Source: Veillonella sp. KGMB01456 (GTDB taxonomy: Bacteria > Bacillota > Negativicutes > Veillonellales > Veillonellaceae). Taken from it: DNA of 64,000 nucleotides. The notes beneath the pieces were generated by a model. The model saw only the letters and a program-made list of their open reading frames with translations. It was not told where the DNA came from and did not search any database. The position numbers were made by a program, and so were the translations under genes. Each line of letters opens with the position of its first letter. Position 1 is the stretch's first letter. This document shows positions 10,026 through 18,383 of this stretch, piece by piece. The stretch is taken from positions 1 through 64,000 of the forward strand of contig NZ_JALKIG010000009.1 of assembly GCF_023051165.1 (NCBI RefSeq), given 5' to 3'.

Positions 10026-10155
10026 AGCCGACTCAACCTCATTTCTCTTTTTTCAAAACACCGACTTAAAATAGCGTAACTACTCTTAATACTGCAAATA
10101 CACCACGTATTTGATTATATCCATATTTTTATTCAGTATATCGCAAAATAAACAG

Positions 10156-10227
10156 AAACGCCATCACTTCCTGGTTATAGCTGTTCGTGATTCAGCTACA
10201 ATCCCGCAAATGATGGCGTTTTTGTTT
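10156..10227 (-). terminator. Long hairpin between lrgB and the TauE gene
   Basis: Outer arms AACGCCATCA and TGATGGCGTT enclose an inner stem TAGCTG/CAGCTA, a two-tier structure. T-rich runs occur on both sides (TTTTTGTTT on plus, weaker on minus). Position suggests it ends lrgAB transcription. About 80 bp on its lrgB side (10228-10327) and 130 bp on the TauE side hold no recognised gene. Confidence 0.55.
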
Positions 10228-10327
10228 ACGTAAGTTTGTGTAAGTGTGTGTAAATACGTATATAGTTAACTGATTGTTCGTGTCAATCAAGGAACTACCT
10301 TAAATCGGTATATTTGGTTGTTTTTGC

Positions 10328-11047
10328 CTATAAAACGGCGGATACGGCTGTTACGATTGGCGCAATGACCGTTGTCATGATGCCCATGAAAATCATGGCC
10401 AAAGAGGCAATAGCACCGGTTTTAGGGCCGTCTTCATAGGCTTTAGCAGTACCGGTCCCATGAGCCGAAATACCGTAAAGCATGCCTTTTAACAAGCGGT
10501 TATGAATATGAGCCCGTTTAATCATCATGGTGGTCATAATCATACCGATAAGGCCGGTTGCAATTACGAGGATGGCCGTAATCGTAGGGTCGCCGCCCAT
10601 TGTATCAGACGCAGCTAAGGCTAGCGGCGTCGTTACGGAACGCGGAGCAATACTGTGAACGAGTTCAGGGCTAAGTCCGATAAGTTCGGCGAGTCCCATA
10701 GAACCCAAGAACGCCACCGAACAACCCATGCCGATAACAACCAAGAGCGGAATAAAATATTCTTTTACTACGCCACGGAATTTATACAAAGGCACCGCAA
10801 AGGCCACGGTGGCCGGTTGCAACATCATCGTGATGTACTGGCTGCCTTCCTGATATACATCGTACGGAATATTCATAGTTACGAGGAATAAACCGATAAC
10901 TACCGGCACGCCCAACAACGGGGTAAAATAGAGTTTTTTGCCGGAACGTTCATACAATTTTTTAAAAAGAAAATACAAAACTACAGTGCCCACTAACGAT
11001 TCGATGATATGAATACTAATCATCTGAAACGGTGAATAATTTACCAT
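10328..11047 (-). CDS. lrgB: LrgB/CidB-family membrane protein
   Basis: 239 residues, multi-spanning. The family signature APRSVTTPLALAAS (about residue 132) and the C-terminal SAHGTGTAKAYEDG are both present. LrgB/CidB works with the holin-like LrgA/CidA; the pair is linked in other bacteria to murein hydrolase activity, cell lysis and, more recently, pyruvate or overflow-metabolite transport. Its start overlaps the end of lrgA by 7 bases, so translation is coupled. The divergent LysR gene is its likely regulator. Confidence 0.9.
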   Translation of the reverse strand: MVNYSPFQMISIHIIESLVGTVVLYFLFKKLYERSGKKLYFTPLLGVPVVIGLFLVTMNIPYDVYQEGSQYITMMLQPATVAFAVPLYKFRGVVKEYFIPLLVVIGMGCSVAFLGSMGLAELIGLSPELVHSIAPRSVTTPLALAASDTMGGDPTITAILVIATGLIGMIMTTMMIKRAHIHNRLLKGMLYGISAHGTGTAKAYEDGPKTGAIASLAMIFMGIMTTVIAPIVTAVSAVL

Positions 11048-11418
11048 AATTTGTACCCCTTTCTACGTAATTTCATAACACTCAAGGTAATAACCGTAAC
11101 GGAAATCAAGAGTGTTACAATACTCGTTACGATAACGCCCAAGAGCATAGCCCCCGTACTGCCAAATAATTGTGTATATTGAATAACCCCTATAGCGGAC
11201 GGAATGAAGAACAACAAAAGTTCCCCGATTAAAACGGCCGCTCCCTGTTCCACCCAGTTAAGCTTGATGATACCTGAGCAGAGCAACAAAAATAACAAAA
11301 TCATGCCCACCAAAGTCCCCGGTAATGGCAGGTTCAACCACTCTTTCAAGTAGCCTCCCAACACTCCAATCAAGGCGAGCAATAGAATCTGACCTACTAC
11401 AATCGCCACACGTTTCAT
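11041..11418 (-). CDS. lrgA: LrgA/CidA-family holin-like protein
   Basis: 125 residues from the ATG at 11418; TAGGAGG lies at a proper distance, while the TTG two codons upstream would be too close to it. Four hydrophobic segments and the motif LNLPLPGTLVGMILLFLLL near residues 28-48 are characteristic of the CidA/LrgA family. Forms an operon with lrgB. Whether it belongs to the Cid or the Lrg branch cannot be decided from sequence alone; the divergent LysR gene resembles the cid arrangement. Confidence 0.9.
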   Translation of the reverse strand: MKRVAIVVGQILLLALIGVLGGYLKEWLNLPLPGTLVGMILLFLLLCSGIIKLNWVEQGAAVLIGELLLFFIPSAIGVIQYTQLFGSTGAMLLGVIVTSIVTLLISVTVITLSVMKLRRKGYKLW

Positions 11419-11477
11419 CCTCAAACGCCTCCTACATATCGACTAATTTTTATTCTGCAATATACTGTGTCTTCATT

Positions 11478-11502
11478 CAATAAACGAATGTTGTATTTAT
11501 TG
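11478..11502. promoter_or_regulatory. Candidate LysR operator between lrgA and cidR-like gene
   Basis: CAATAAA and TTTATTG, perfect 7-bp arms separated by 11 bp, lie in the divergent intergenic region about 60 bp upstream of lrgA. The T-N11-A geometry is that of LysR-type regulator boxes. A second palindrome ATACGGCCGTAT lies at 11589-11600, nearer the regulator's TATAAT (about 11620). Confidence 0.5.
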
Positions 11503-11645
11503 TGTACTCGTATAGGGATTTTTCGATATTCCCTTTGTCATGACTTATTGTATCTCATTTTTTCTTAAAAAAATAATATTTTTTCCCTATACGGCCGTAT
11601 TCTTTTTAGCTATAATAGATGTAGATTATATTGCAGGAGGATTAT

Positions 11646-12596
11646 ATGGATATTACCCATTTAAAATATTTTGTCGAAGTGGCTCGCCAGAAGAGTTTCA
11701 CCAAAGCGGCCCAAACTTTACACGTAAGTCAGCCGTCACTAAGTAAAGCGGTACGCCTGTTGGAAGGGGAATGGAACAAGCAATTATTCCGCCGTCGCGG
11801 GCATCGCATCGAGCTTACCAATGAAGCGTGCGCCGTATTGCCGCAGATTGAAGCCTTAGTGAGGCAATTTGAAGTGCTTGAACACCAGATGCATCACACG
11901 AATGATACGGAATCGGGTGAATTGAGCCTCGGCATCCCGCCGATGATCGGTTCTTCCTTCTTATCGCCGATTATTCGCGACTTCATGGCCGCCTACCCGC
12001 AAATTTCGTTAAAGGTAAGTGAACACGGTTCACCGCAAATCGCCCAGCTTGTACAGGACAATCAATTGCAGGTTGGATTCGTTACCTTGCCGGTGTCTGA
12101 CTTTACCAACCCGGATACACAAACCTATATCTTTAACCACCAGCCTTTATACTATGTGATGCAACCAGATTCACCATTCGCCCATTACGAGTCCGTTACT
12201 CTTCACGAAATTCGCAAAGAACCGCTTGTGTTCTTTCATCCGTCCTTTTCGTTATACGATATCATCTTAGGTCGTTTTCAAGAAATCGGCGTAGTACCGC
12301 AAATCGTAGCGCAAAGCAACAACTGGGACTTCATCACGGAGCTTGTAAAAAGTGGTCTCGGCACGGCTATTTTGCCACAGACAATCTGCGAACGTCTTAA
12401 TAAGGAGCAGTTGGTTTCAATTCCTATCGAGCCCCGCATCAACTGGGTGCTCGGCATGATTTGGAACGAACAGTCCATGATTGTACCGGCAATTCGCCTG
12501 TGGGTTAACTATTTCCGCTCTCATGTGGTGGAAGAACGCCTGGTTCACGGCGAAGATCCGGGGCCTGCCCCTTCTATTTTATGTGATTCTAAATAA
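11646..12596 (+). CDS. LysR-family regulator, CidR-like
   Basis: 316 residues from the ATG at 11646, set by AGGAGG at 11635. N-terminal winged helix (about 1-60, LKYFVEVARQKSFTKAAQTL...SQPSLSKAVRLLE) and a C-terminal LysR substrate-binding domain (about 90-295). Divergent from lrgAB, the usual layout for a LysR regulator and its target. CidR in other Firmicutes activates cidAB in response to acetate or overflow metabolism; the same role here is inference from context. Confidence 0.85.
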   Translation: MDITHLKYFVEVARQKSFTKAAQTLHVSQPSLSKAVRLLEGEWNKQLFRRRGHRIELTNEACAVLPQIEALVRQFEVLEHQMHHTNDTESGELSLGIPPMIGSSFLSPIIRDFMAAYPQISLKVSEHGSPQIAQLVQDNQLQVGFVTLPVSDFTNPDTQTYIFNHQPLYYVMQPDSPFAHYESVTLHEIRKEPLVFFHPSFSLYDIILGRFQEIGVVPQIVAQSNNWDFITELVKSGLGTAILPQTICERLNKEQLVSIPIEPRINWVLGMIWNEQSMIVPAIRLWVNYFRSHVVEERLVHGEDPGPAPSILCDSK

Positions 12597-12608
12597 TCAC
12601 ATAAAACA

Positions 12609-12645
12609 AGCCCCTTACAGCCAATCGCTGTAAGGGGCTATTTTC
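12609..12645 (+). terminator. Bidirectional terminator after the LysR gene
   Basis: AGCCCCTTACAGC pairs perfectly with GCTGTAAGGGGCT around a 5-nt loop, followed by ATTTTC on plus and TTGTTTT on minus. It can also terminate the convergent repetitive gene, and it lies beyond the -1 frame tail of that gene. Confidence 0.85.
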
Positions 12646-12676
12646 ATTCACTATGCGAAACTATGCAGGTAATTAA

Positions 12677-12847
12677 TTACTTTAATAGTTTCTCCAATGC
12701 ACGTTGTCGTTTTTTGCATTTTTCTTTCACCGGTCGGCAATGGTTGCCGCACACTTGACAACGACCTTTACTGTCGGTCAGCAAGGCTTTCTTTTCCGCC
12801 TTGGTCGTCTCGTGTAGGTCCGGTAATTTCTTACCAAGGCGTTTTAT
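12677..12847 (-). other. Possible -1 frameshift extension with Cys-rich tail
   Basis: Directly after the slippery run A-AAA-AAA (12847-12853) at the end of the repetitive protein gene, the -1 frame is open for 56 codons to a TAA at 12677. It encodes a Lys-rich segment and CQVCGNHCRPVKEKC, a C-x2-C-x3-C-x6-C pattern like a small zinc site, then a basic helix ending EKLLK. This frame has a stop just upstream of the run and no ATG or RBS, so it is best explained as a C-terminal extension reached by -1 ribosomal or transcriptional slippage, by a real one-base deletion, or by a sequencing error in the A-run. The next terminator lies after its stop. Confidence 0.55.
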
Positions 12848-14694
12848 TTTTTTGGATTTTTGTCATCCGAATTGCTATGTAATTTTTGCAGGGCATCATC
12901 GATGAAGTCCAATACGCCCAAAGCCGCACCGCGAGCGCTTTCTTTCATATTGTCCGCTACTTCGGAAATATGATCGGCTACTTTGTCAGCTACTTCTTGA
13001 GCTCGTTCAGATAATTCATCGGCTTTATCGGCAGCCTGGTCTTTCAAATCAGCCGCTTTATCGGCTAATTCATCTACTTTGTCCGATGCCTGTTCCTTTA
13101 AGTCTTGCGCTTTATCAATTGCTTGATCTTTCAAATCAGCCGCTTTGTCGGCTAATTCATCTACTTTGTCGGATGCCTGTTCTTTAAGCTCTTCCGCTTT
13201 ATCGGATGCTTGGTCTTTCAAATCAGCCGCTTTGTCGGATAGTTCATCAACTTTATCGGCTGCTTGGTCTTTCAAATCAGTTGCTTTGTCGGCTAGTTCA
13301 TCAACTTTGTCCGACGCTTTATCTTTTAACTCTTCTGCTTTATCAGTTGCTTGATCTTTTAATTCTTCAGCTTTATCAACAGCTTGGTCTTTCAAGTCTT
13401 CAGCTTTACCGGCCAATTCTTCAGCTTTATCGGAAACTTTTTCAACAACTTCTTCTGCTTTGCCATCAGTGGCTTGATTCAAATTCTTGGCTAATTCTTC
13501 TTTAGTGGACATTTCGTCTACCACCTTTCCTTTGACATCATTCACTTTTGACTGCACTGCTGTTGCTACACTGCCAGCTGTTTTGGAAATCTCTTTTGTT
13601 TTGTCAGCCGCGGTGTTAGCTACATCATCAGTCAACTCTTCCAAATTTTGATACCATTCTTCGCTGCGCTCTTGCACGCCTTTTTTGGCGTGTTTCGCTT
13701 TTTTCAATGCTTTTTTTGTTTCTTTTTCAGCCGCTTTAGCTGCTTTTTCAGCTTCTTTCGCGACTTTCTTAGCTTCTTTTTTCGCTGCTTTATGGGCTTT
13801 TTTAATAGATTTTTTTGCCTGTTTAGCGAGTTTTTTAAATTCTTTCCACTCCGTATGGAGCATCAAATCTTCAAGCGTCATTGTCCCCTCTTTGCCATCC
13901 GGCAAGTTTTGGCTCAACATGTCCAAAATATCTTGCAAAAAGATTTCCGATGTTGGGAATACGTTATGATCGTCATCCTCGTCATCATCCACCTCAGCTG
14001 CAAACGCCGCCGAATCGGCCGTTCTCACCCCCGCATTCAATACAGCATTCGTTCCTGCCAATAAATTGTCATCCGCATCGGCTTTTACACTATGAGTTAA
14101 AGATGATTGCGGAATATCTCTATCAGTAATGGCATCAGCTGCCACTGCCTGTGTTTTAGCTGCCGTCGGTTCAGCCACAAGGGTACCATCTTGACGTGGT
14201 ACTACCGAGCCGTCACGGCGATTTACAACGGAACCATCCTGACGAGTCACTACTGTGCCATCTTGACGCGTAGCTACAGCACCTTCACGACGTGCCGCTA
14301 CCGTACCGGCTTGGCGTAATGCAACCGGTCTTTCCGAAACATCTACATCCGCCAAATCCACTTGATCTATGTTTAATTCTTCACTGGTTAGTTCATCCCC
14401 TTGGGCCTGAAATTCATCTTCCAAGGAATCATATATATGAAGCTGCTCTAACAAGTCTTGCGTTTCATCGATTTCCTGCCACAAACTGTCCAATAACGCC
14501 GTATAAAATAAGCGTGCTTTCACTTCTTCATACGCCTGACGCGTAATATGAAGTTCTTCATATGTCAGGTCTTCAGTACTATCCAGCTCTTCTATTAACT
14601 GCTGAATATGACGATCCTCAGCATACTTATTCTGTAACGAACGACGAACCGATTCAATAACAGACTTACCAATGATGCCATGACGATTATGCAT
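12844..14694 (-). CDS. Repetitive LEA-like helical protein of unknown function
   Basis: 616 residues from the ATG at 14694 (GGAG 8 bases upstream; the ATG at 14709 has its RBS too close). No recognised family and no signal peptide or membrane helix, so probably cytoplasmic. In order: a helical charged N-domain (1-120); six exact tandem octapeptides with consensus xTRQDGTV (125-172); an acidic stretch EVDDDEDDD; a very Lys/Ala-rich segment (about 285-345); and 15 tandem modules of 11 or 7 residues, such as DKVDELADKAA and DLKDQAA. The 11-mers resemble group 3 LEA or apolipoprotein-type amphipathic helix repeats. It ends DDKNPKK on a slippery A-run with an open -1 frame behind it. A stress or scaffold role is only a guess. 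Confidence 0.75.
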   Translation of the reverse strand: MHNRHGIIGKSVIESVRRSLQNKYAEDRHIQQLIEELDSTEDLTYEELHITRQAYEEVKARLFYTALLDSLWQEIDETQDLLEQLHIYDSLEDEFQAQGDELTSEELNIDQVDLADVDVSERPVALRQAGTVAARREGAVATRQDGTVVTRQDGSVVNRRDGSVVPRQDGTLVAEPTAAKTQAVAADAITDRDIPQSSLTHSVKADADDNLLAGTNAVLNAGVRTADSAAFAAEVDDDEDDDHNVFPTSEIFLQDILDMLSQNLPDGKEGTMTLEDLMLHTEWKEFKKLAKQAKKSIKKAHKAAKKEAKKVAKEAEKAAKAAEKETKKALKKAKHAKKGVQERSEEWYQNLEELTDDVANTAADKTKEISKTAGSVATAVQSKVNDVKGKVVDEMSTKEELAKNLNQATDGKAEEVVEKVSDKAEELAGKAEDLKDQAVDKAEELKDQATDKAEELKDKASDKVDELADKATDLKDQAADKVDELSDKAADLKDQASDKAEELKEQASDKVDELADKAADLKDQAIDKAQDLKEQASDKVDELADKAADLKDQAADKADELSERAQEVADKVADHISEVADNMKESARGAALGVLDFIDDALQKLHSNSDDKNPKK

Positions 14695-14825
14695 ACTTCC
14701 AGCTCCCATCTTCCTATACCTTCGGTAATAAACATTAAGCTAAAAACAGTAAAAAGCAAATCTATATCATCGAGTGCTGGCTTTTTAGCCATCCCTACAC
14801 ACCCGGATTCGGTGAATCTATCTCT

Positions 14826-14855
14826 ATCTTAAAACAAATTTCTTAAAAATACCAA
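14826..14855 (-). promoter_or_regulatory. Candidate sigma-70 promoter of the LEA-like gene
   Basis: On the minus strand TTGGTA and TAAGAT are 18 bp apart, about 130 bp upstream of the start at 14694. The leader contains two small hairpins (CACC/GGGTG and TGGCTAAAAAGCCA). Confidence 0.4.
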
Positions 14856-14909
14856 TCTAAACAGTTAAGCCATAACCTAATTCGCTATTAAAGTAATCCT
14901 TTGCAGGAA

Positions 14910-16205
14910 TTATTTATTCAATAAAGGCACCGTGTTGCTGGCGAGTGGCATAACCGTTACGGTGTAATCATCGCGACCGATTAATTTGTTCGCAAGCTCA
15001 ATGGCTTCATCGATGGATGTTACTACATCGATGCCCACGCGGTCACAAATTGCTTTATTTTCCGGTTTCGTCACCAAGATATGGCGATATTTCTGAAAAT
15101 CTTCGCCTAAATGGAACGCAATAAAGCCCGGTACGGTAAAGCCATTACGCAATTTAATTTCACGTTCTTTCAAATCGCGGGTATCAAACCAACCGAGGAA
15201 TTCTTCCGGTTCGTGAATATCCGGCAATTCCATAAGCAAAATAACCACGCCACCCGGCTTACATGCAAGCACTGCATTAACCTGGGTTTTAACACCTTGA
15301 TACAAGTTAATATCTTTCGGATAACCGCCCGCCGAAGCGATAACGCAGTCAGCCAATTCATTAACCGGTACCCCGTAAATCTGTTTAACTAATTTCGTGC
15401 CTTCCAGCCATGCATCTTCCCAATGACCGGCCACGAATTTCGCTAATTTACCTTCCGTATTCGCTACGGAATTAATGAGGAAATCCGCTTCTACGGCACG
15501 ACCATGTTGCATCTGATCGTCATGCATAATATTATTCGTAATATTACCGCTTACGATTTCAGGTTTCGTACCGCCACCAATCTCTTCCGACAAGCAAAGA
15601 TTGTGGTTTTTTTGAATCGTCTGATAGGATGAAATACCCGGTAAAATGGCCTTACGACCGCCGCCAAAACCGGCAATCAAGTGGTATACGATACCGCCCG
15701 TCAAAATGAGACGATCCGCATCTAAAGCGAGTTCATTCACTTCAATCGGTACACCATGAGATGTTTCGCCGATATGACGGAAATGACTGTCCGGATTGAT
15801 ACCGCTACTGTGTTCAATACGAACGCGATTAACGACTTCGTCACCAAACTCGGAACGAGATTCCGCTTCCGATTGAAGACGATGAGCACCATAAGCGATT
15901 AAAAGGAAAATCTTTTCATCCGGCACACCTGCTTCGTTCAAATAATTAAGCAAAGTAGGTAAGTAAGCATCATAGCGAATCCAGGCGCGTGTAATGTCGG
16001 ATACAACGATACATACCGTTTCATCATGCTGCACAATATCTTTTAGCGGCGCCGTGCCGATTGGATTATCCAAAGCTTCAAGAAGCGCTGCCGGAATATC
16101 TTCAATAGCGGGATAGTCCGCCCCTTCCACAACATCTACTACTTCTTGAGTGGGTAAATCAAATTCAACCTCGCCGTTGCCATACTTCAATTTAAAGTGT
16201 TTCAT
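14910..16205 (-). CDS. larA: LarA-family nickel-pincer racemase homologue (lactate racemase-like)
   Basis: 431 residues, the usual LarA length. Recognisable motifs: IAYGAHR (His of the active site, about 105), GGIVYHLIAGFGGGRKAILPGIS (about 170-190; contains the His and the Lys that tethers the nickel-pincer cofactor in LarA), and SAGGYPKDINLYQGVK (about 290). LarA interconverts L- and D-lactate; homologues act on other 2-hydroxy acids, so the substrate is not certain. No larB, larC or larE genes for cofactor synthesis are present in the window. Its start overlaps the end of dinB by 14 bases, so it is co-transcribed with an unrelated repair gene. RBS GAGGAAG. Confidence 0.85.
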   Translation of the reverse strand: MKHFKLKYGNGEVEFDLPTQEVVDVVEGADYPAIEDIPAALLEALDNPIGTAPLKDIVQHDETVCIVVSDITRAWIRYDAYLPTLLNYLNEAGVPDEKIFLLIAYGAHRLQSEAESRSEFGDEVVNRVRIEHSSGINPDSHFRHIGETSHGVPIEVNELALDADRLILTGGIVYHLIAGFGGGRKAILPGISSYQTIQKNHNLCLSEEIGGGTKPEIVSGNITNNIMHDDQMQHGRAVEADFLINSVANTEGKLAKFVAGHWEDAWLEGTKLVKQIYGVPVNELADCVIASAGGYPKDINLYQGVKTQVNAVLACKPGGVVILLMELPDIHEPEEFLGWFDTRDLKEREIKLRNGFTVPGFIAFHLGEDFQKYRHILVTKPENKAICDRVGIDVVTSIDEAIELANKLIGRDDYTVTVMPLASNTVPLLNK

Positions 16206-17388
16206 CGTTATTCTCTTCCTCTCTCTTTTGGTGGGCCAAGCGTTCCCAAAGGGCCCCTTTCATAACAATACCTTCACCGAATTTTTCTTCGAGGTCATCT
16301 ACAGTCTTTGCCAATTCATCCTGTGACACTTCACTCTCAAATAAAGATGTCTGCCCCCATTCATCGGCAAAATCGCTGACCGTAAGCCCTAAAAGGCGAA
16401 TCGGTTTATCAATGTTTAGTTTATTATACAACATCAATCCTATACGGTATAGTGTTTCTTCATTGTCAGTAGGCATATCTATGCGTTTTTGACGACTTAT
16501 AGTCTTAAAATCGTTAAAACGGACCTTAATGGAAACGGTATGTCCTTTCAAACCTTGCTGCCGCAAACGTTTCGCCACTTTATGGGCAAAATAGTGCCAT
16601 TCGCGGTCAATGACAGCTTCATCGGTCAAATCTGTTTCATACGTCAATTCATTGCCGATGGAATGAATCATGCGATCATATTCTATCGGCCGGTCATCAA
16701 TGCCTCGGGACAAATCGTAGAGCCGTTTAGCCTGATTGCCCGCTACGGGGCGCAATTTCGACTCATCCCCTAGCGCCGCAATTTGACCGATTTTATAAAA
16801 ACCCGCTTCATGTAGACGTTTTTCCGTTTGTTTGCCTACGCCCCACAAGCGTTTAACCGGCAGATTGGCAATAAATTTAGCTTCCTGTCCATAAGGTATT
16901 ACCACCAAGCCATCGGGCTTTCTAATATCCGAAGCCAGTTTTGCCAAATACTTATTCGGTGCGAGACCAACCGAAGCTATAAGGCCGGTCGCATCTAATA
17001 TATCCTTTTTAATAGCCTTACCGACCGCATAAGGGCCGTCAAAACGATTATGGAGGCCCGTTATATCCAAAAAAGCTTCATCTAGCGATAACGGCTCAAT
17101 ATAGGGTGAATAGCGTTCCATAATAGCATGGACCTGCTCTGAAACAGCATGGTACACTTCGAACCGGGGCCATAAATAAATACCGTCCGGACAAAGCTCA
17201 CGGGCCTTGGCCATACTCATGGCCGAATGAACACCTAATTTACGAGCTTCGTACGACGCGGTAGATACCACACCACGCGAAGAAAGGCCGCCAACGATAA
17301 CCGGGCGGCCTCTATACTCGGGATTATCGCGTTGTTCAACTGATGCATAAAAAGCATCCATATCCACGTGCATAATCCAGCGTCTCAT
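16192..17388 (-). CDS. dinB: DNA polymerase IV (Y-family)
   Basis: 398 residues. The palm motif MHVDMDAFYASVEQ (residues 6-19) carries the first catalytic Asp, and PLSLDEAFLDITG (about 100-112) the second acidic pair. The HhH thumb segment VKRLWGVGKQTEKRLHEAG and the little-finger domain follow. It performs error-prone translesion synthesis. RBS AGGAG before the ATG. It lies 18 bp downstream of the ArsR gene and overlaps larA. Confidence 0.95.
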   Translation of the reverse strand: MRRWIMHVDMDAFYASVEQRDNPEYRGRPVIVGGLSSRGVVSTASYEARKLGVHSAMSMAKARELCPDGIYLWPRFEVYHAVSEQVHAIMERYSPYIEPLSLDEAFLDITGLHNRFDGPYAVGKAIKKDILDATGLIASVGLAPNKYLAKLASDIRKPDGLVVIPYGQEAKFIANLPVKRLWGVGKQTEKRLHEAGFYKIGQIAALGDESKLRPVAGNQAKRLYDLSRGIDDRPIEYDRMIHSIGNELTYETDLTDEAVIDREWHYFAHKVAKRLRQQGLKGHTVSIKVRFNDFKTISRQKRIDMPTDNEETLYRIGLMLYNKLNIDKPIRLLGLTVSDFADEWGQTSLFESEVSQDELAKTVDDLEEKFGEGIVMKGALWERLAHQKREEENNDETL

Positions 17389-17406
17389 ATTAACTCCTGT
17401 TGTTTC

Positions 17407-17742
17407 TTATTCAGGTTTATCTTCTAAGCGACAATATTTAATCTGAGCGCAAATACATTCATCTTTGGTTTTGTACAAATCAGGTAAGATCTTAACTAAC
17501 TCATCAAAAGTTTCTTCGTTGATTGAATAGCGTGTCCATAACCCGTTACGCTGCGAGTTAACAACACCTGCATCAATCAAAATTTTCATGTGATAGCTCA
17601 ACGTAGACTGCGACAAATTGAAGCTTGCCAAAATGTCACAAGCACATAACTCATTACATGACAACATGTCAATGATATGCAATCTAGTTTCATCACTCAA
17701 TGCTTTAAAAATCGTTGCCAATCTTTCGTATGATACTTCCAT
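17407..17742 (-). CDS. ArsR/SmtB-family metal-sensing repressor
   Basis: 111 residues from the ATG at 17742 (GGAG 8 bases upstream; the TTG two codons earlier is too close). Winged helix with ELCACDILASFNLSQSTLSYHMKIL: the CxC pair at the start of the recognition helix matches the metal site of arsenic sensors (ELCVCDL in ArsR). A second cluster, CICAQIKYC, lies at the C-terminus and could add metal ligands. No arsenic or metal efflux gene is adjacent, so the target is unknown; it may control the dinB-larA transcript it heads. Confidence 0.88.
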   Translation of the reverse strand: MEVSYERLATIFKALSDETRLHIIDMLSCNELCACDILASFNLSQSTLSYHMKILIDAGVVNSQRNGLWTRYSINEETFDELVKILPDLYKTKDECICAQIKYCRLEDKPE

Positions 17743-18237
17743 GCCCAATACTCCTTTTTTTAACCTTAGCCATTACCCTTTCGCCTTATTCTATGTAATA
17801 TATTATATACTAAAACGCAAGATAAATCTAATAATTTCAATGTTTCAAGTTTTCGATAAATATATGAAAAAAAAGCACTAACTTACAAACACTTATTCGA
17901 CAAAGGTTTTCACGGTTTGTTAATTCATAATTATTAATTATTTTGAATAAGTTAGCATATGAAAGTCAATCAATTTTACTGCATTTTTATGAGGTTTTAC
18001 TGCTCTTAGCCTTGACAAAAACGACTTTGCAACAATATACAAAAGTAGTCTTTCATTATACATTCGCCACAATTATCTTGAATTCTGCTTTTCCGAACAC
18101 AATTTCGGTAAAACTCATTGACTAAAGTTGAATATAGCCACAAAAAAATGAATAAATACCCAAATTTTTTCAAAACAAATCAGATTCGAATCATCATTTT
18201 TTCATTCAACATTCACATAAAATCAAATGTGTTCAAA
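17743..18237. other. AT-rich intergenic region without a gene
   Basis: About 500 bp, strongly AT-rich. Two small frames (about 17943-18125 and 18118-18324) have neither RBS nor family likeness. It must hold the promoter of the ArsR gene; nothing else is recognised. Confidence 0.5.
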
Positions 18238-18280
18238 CAAAAAAATCAGCGGCCGAGACAAGCTCGCGCCGCTGATTTTA
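18238..18280 (-). terminator. Terminator downstream of ahpC
   Basis: AATCAGCGGC pairs with GCCGCTGATT, followed on the minus strand by seven T. It lies about 100 bp past the ahpC stop. A smaller TTAACC inverted repeat lies between. Confidence 0.75.
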
Positions 18281-18383
18281 GGAAAAGGGATCTCCTAAAT
18301 ATGTCAATGAACAACCTTCTGTAGGGAGGGACTTGCTGTTCATTTATTAACCGGTTAAAAAGGGTTAACCGAATAGTTGAATC

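Noticed and set aside
12609-12645. Separate small gene for the Cys-rich frame (12677-12847) ending before this terminator
   Set aside because: The frame has no ATG or RBS; the only in-frame TTG lies after a quarter of it, so an extension of the upstream protein is more likely than an independent gene.
13145-14064. Plus-strand ORFs across the repetitive gene
   Set aside because: They are shadows created by the biased, repeated Lys/Ala/Asp/Glu codons of the real minus-strand gene.
14595-14792. Small hydrophobic ORF (65 codons) overlapping the start of the LEA-like gene
   Set aside because: No convincing RBS, overlaps the real gene in another frame and matches no family.
17943-18324. Two small plus-strand ORFs in the ArsR-ahpC gap
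   Set aside because: AT-rich chance frames without RBS; the second runs through the ahpC terminator.
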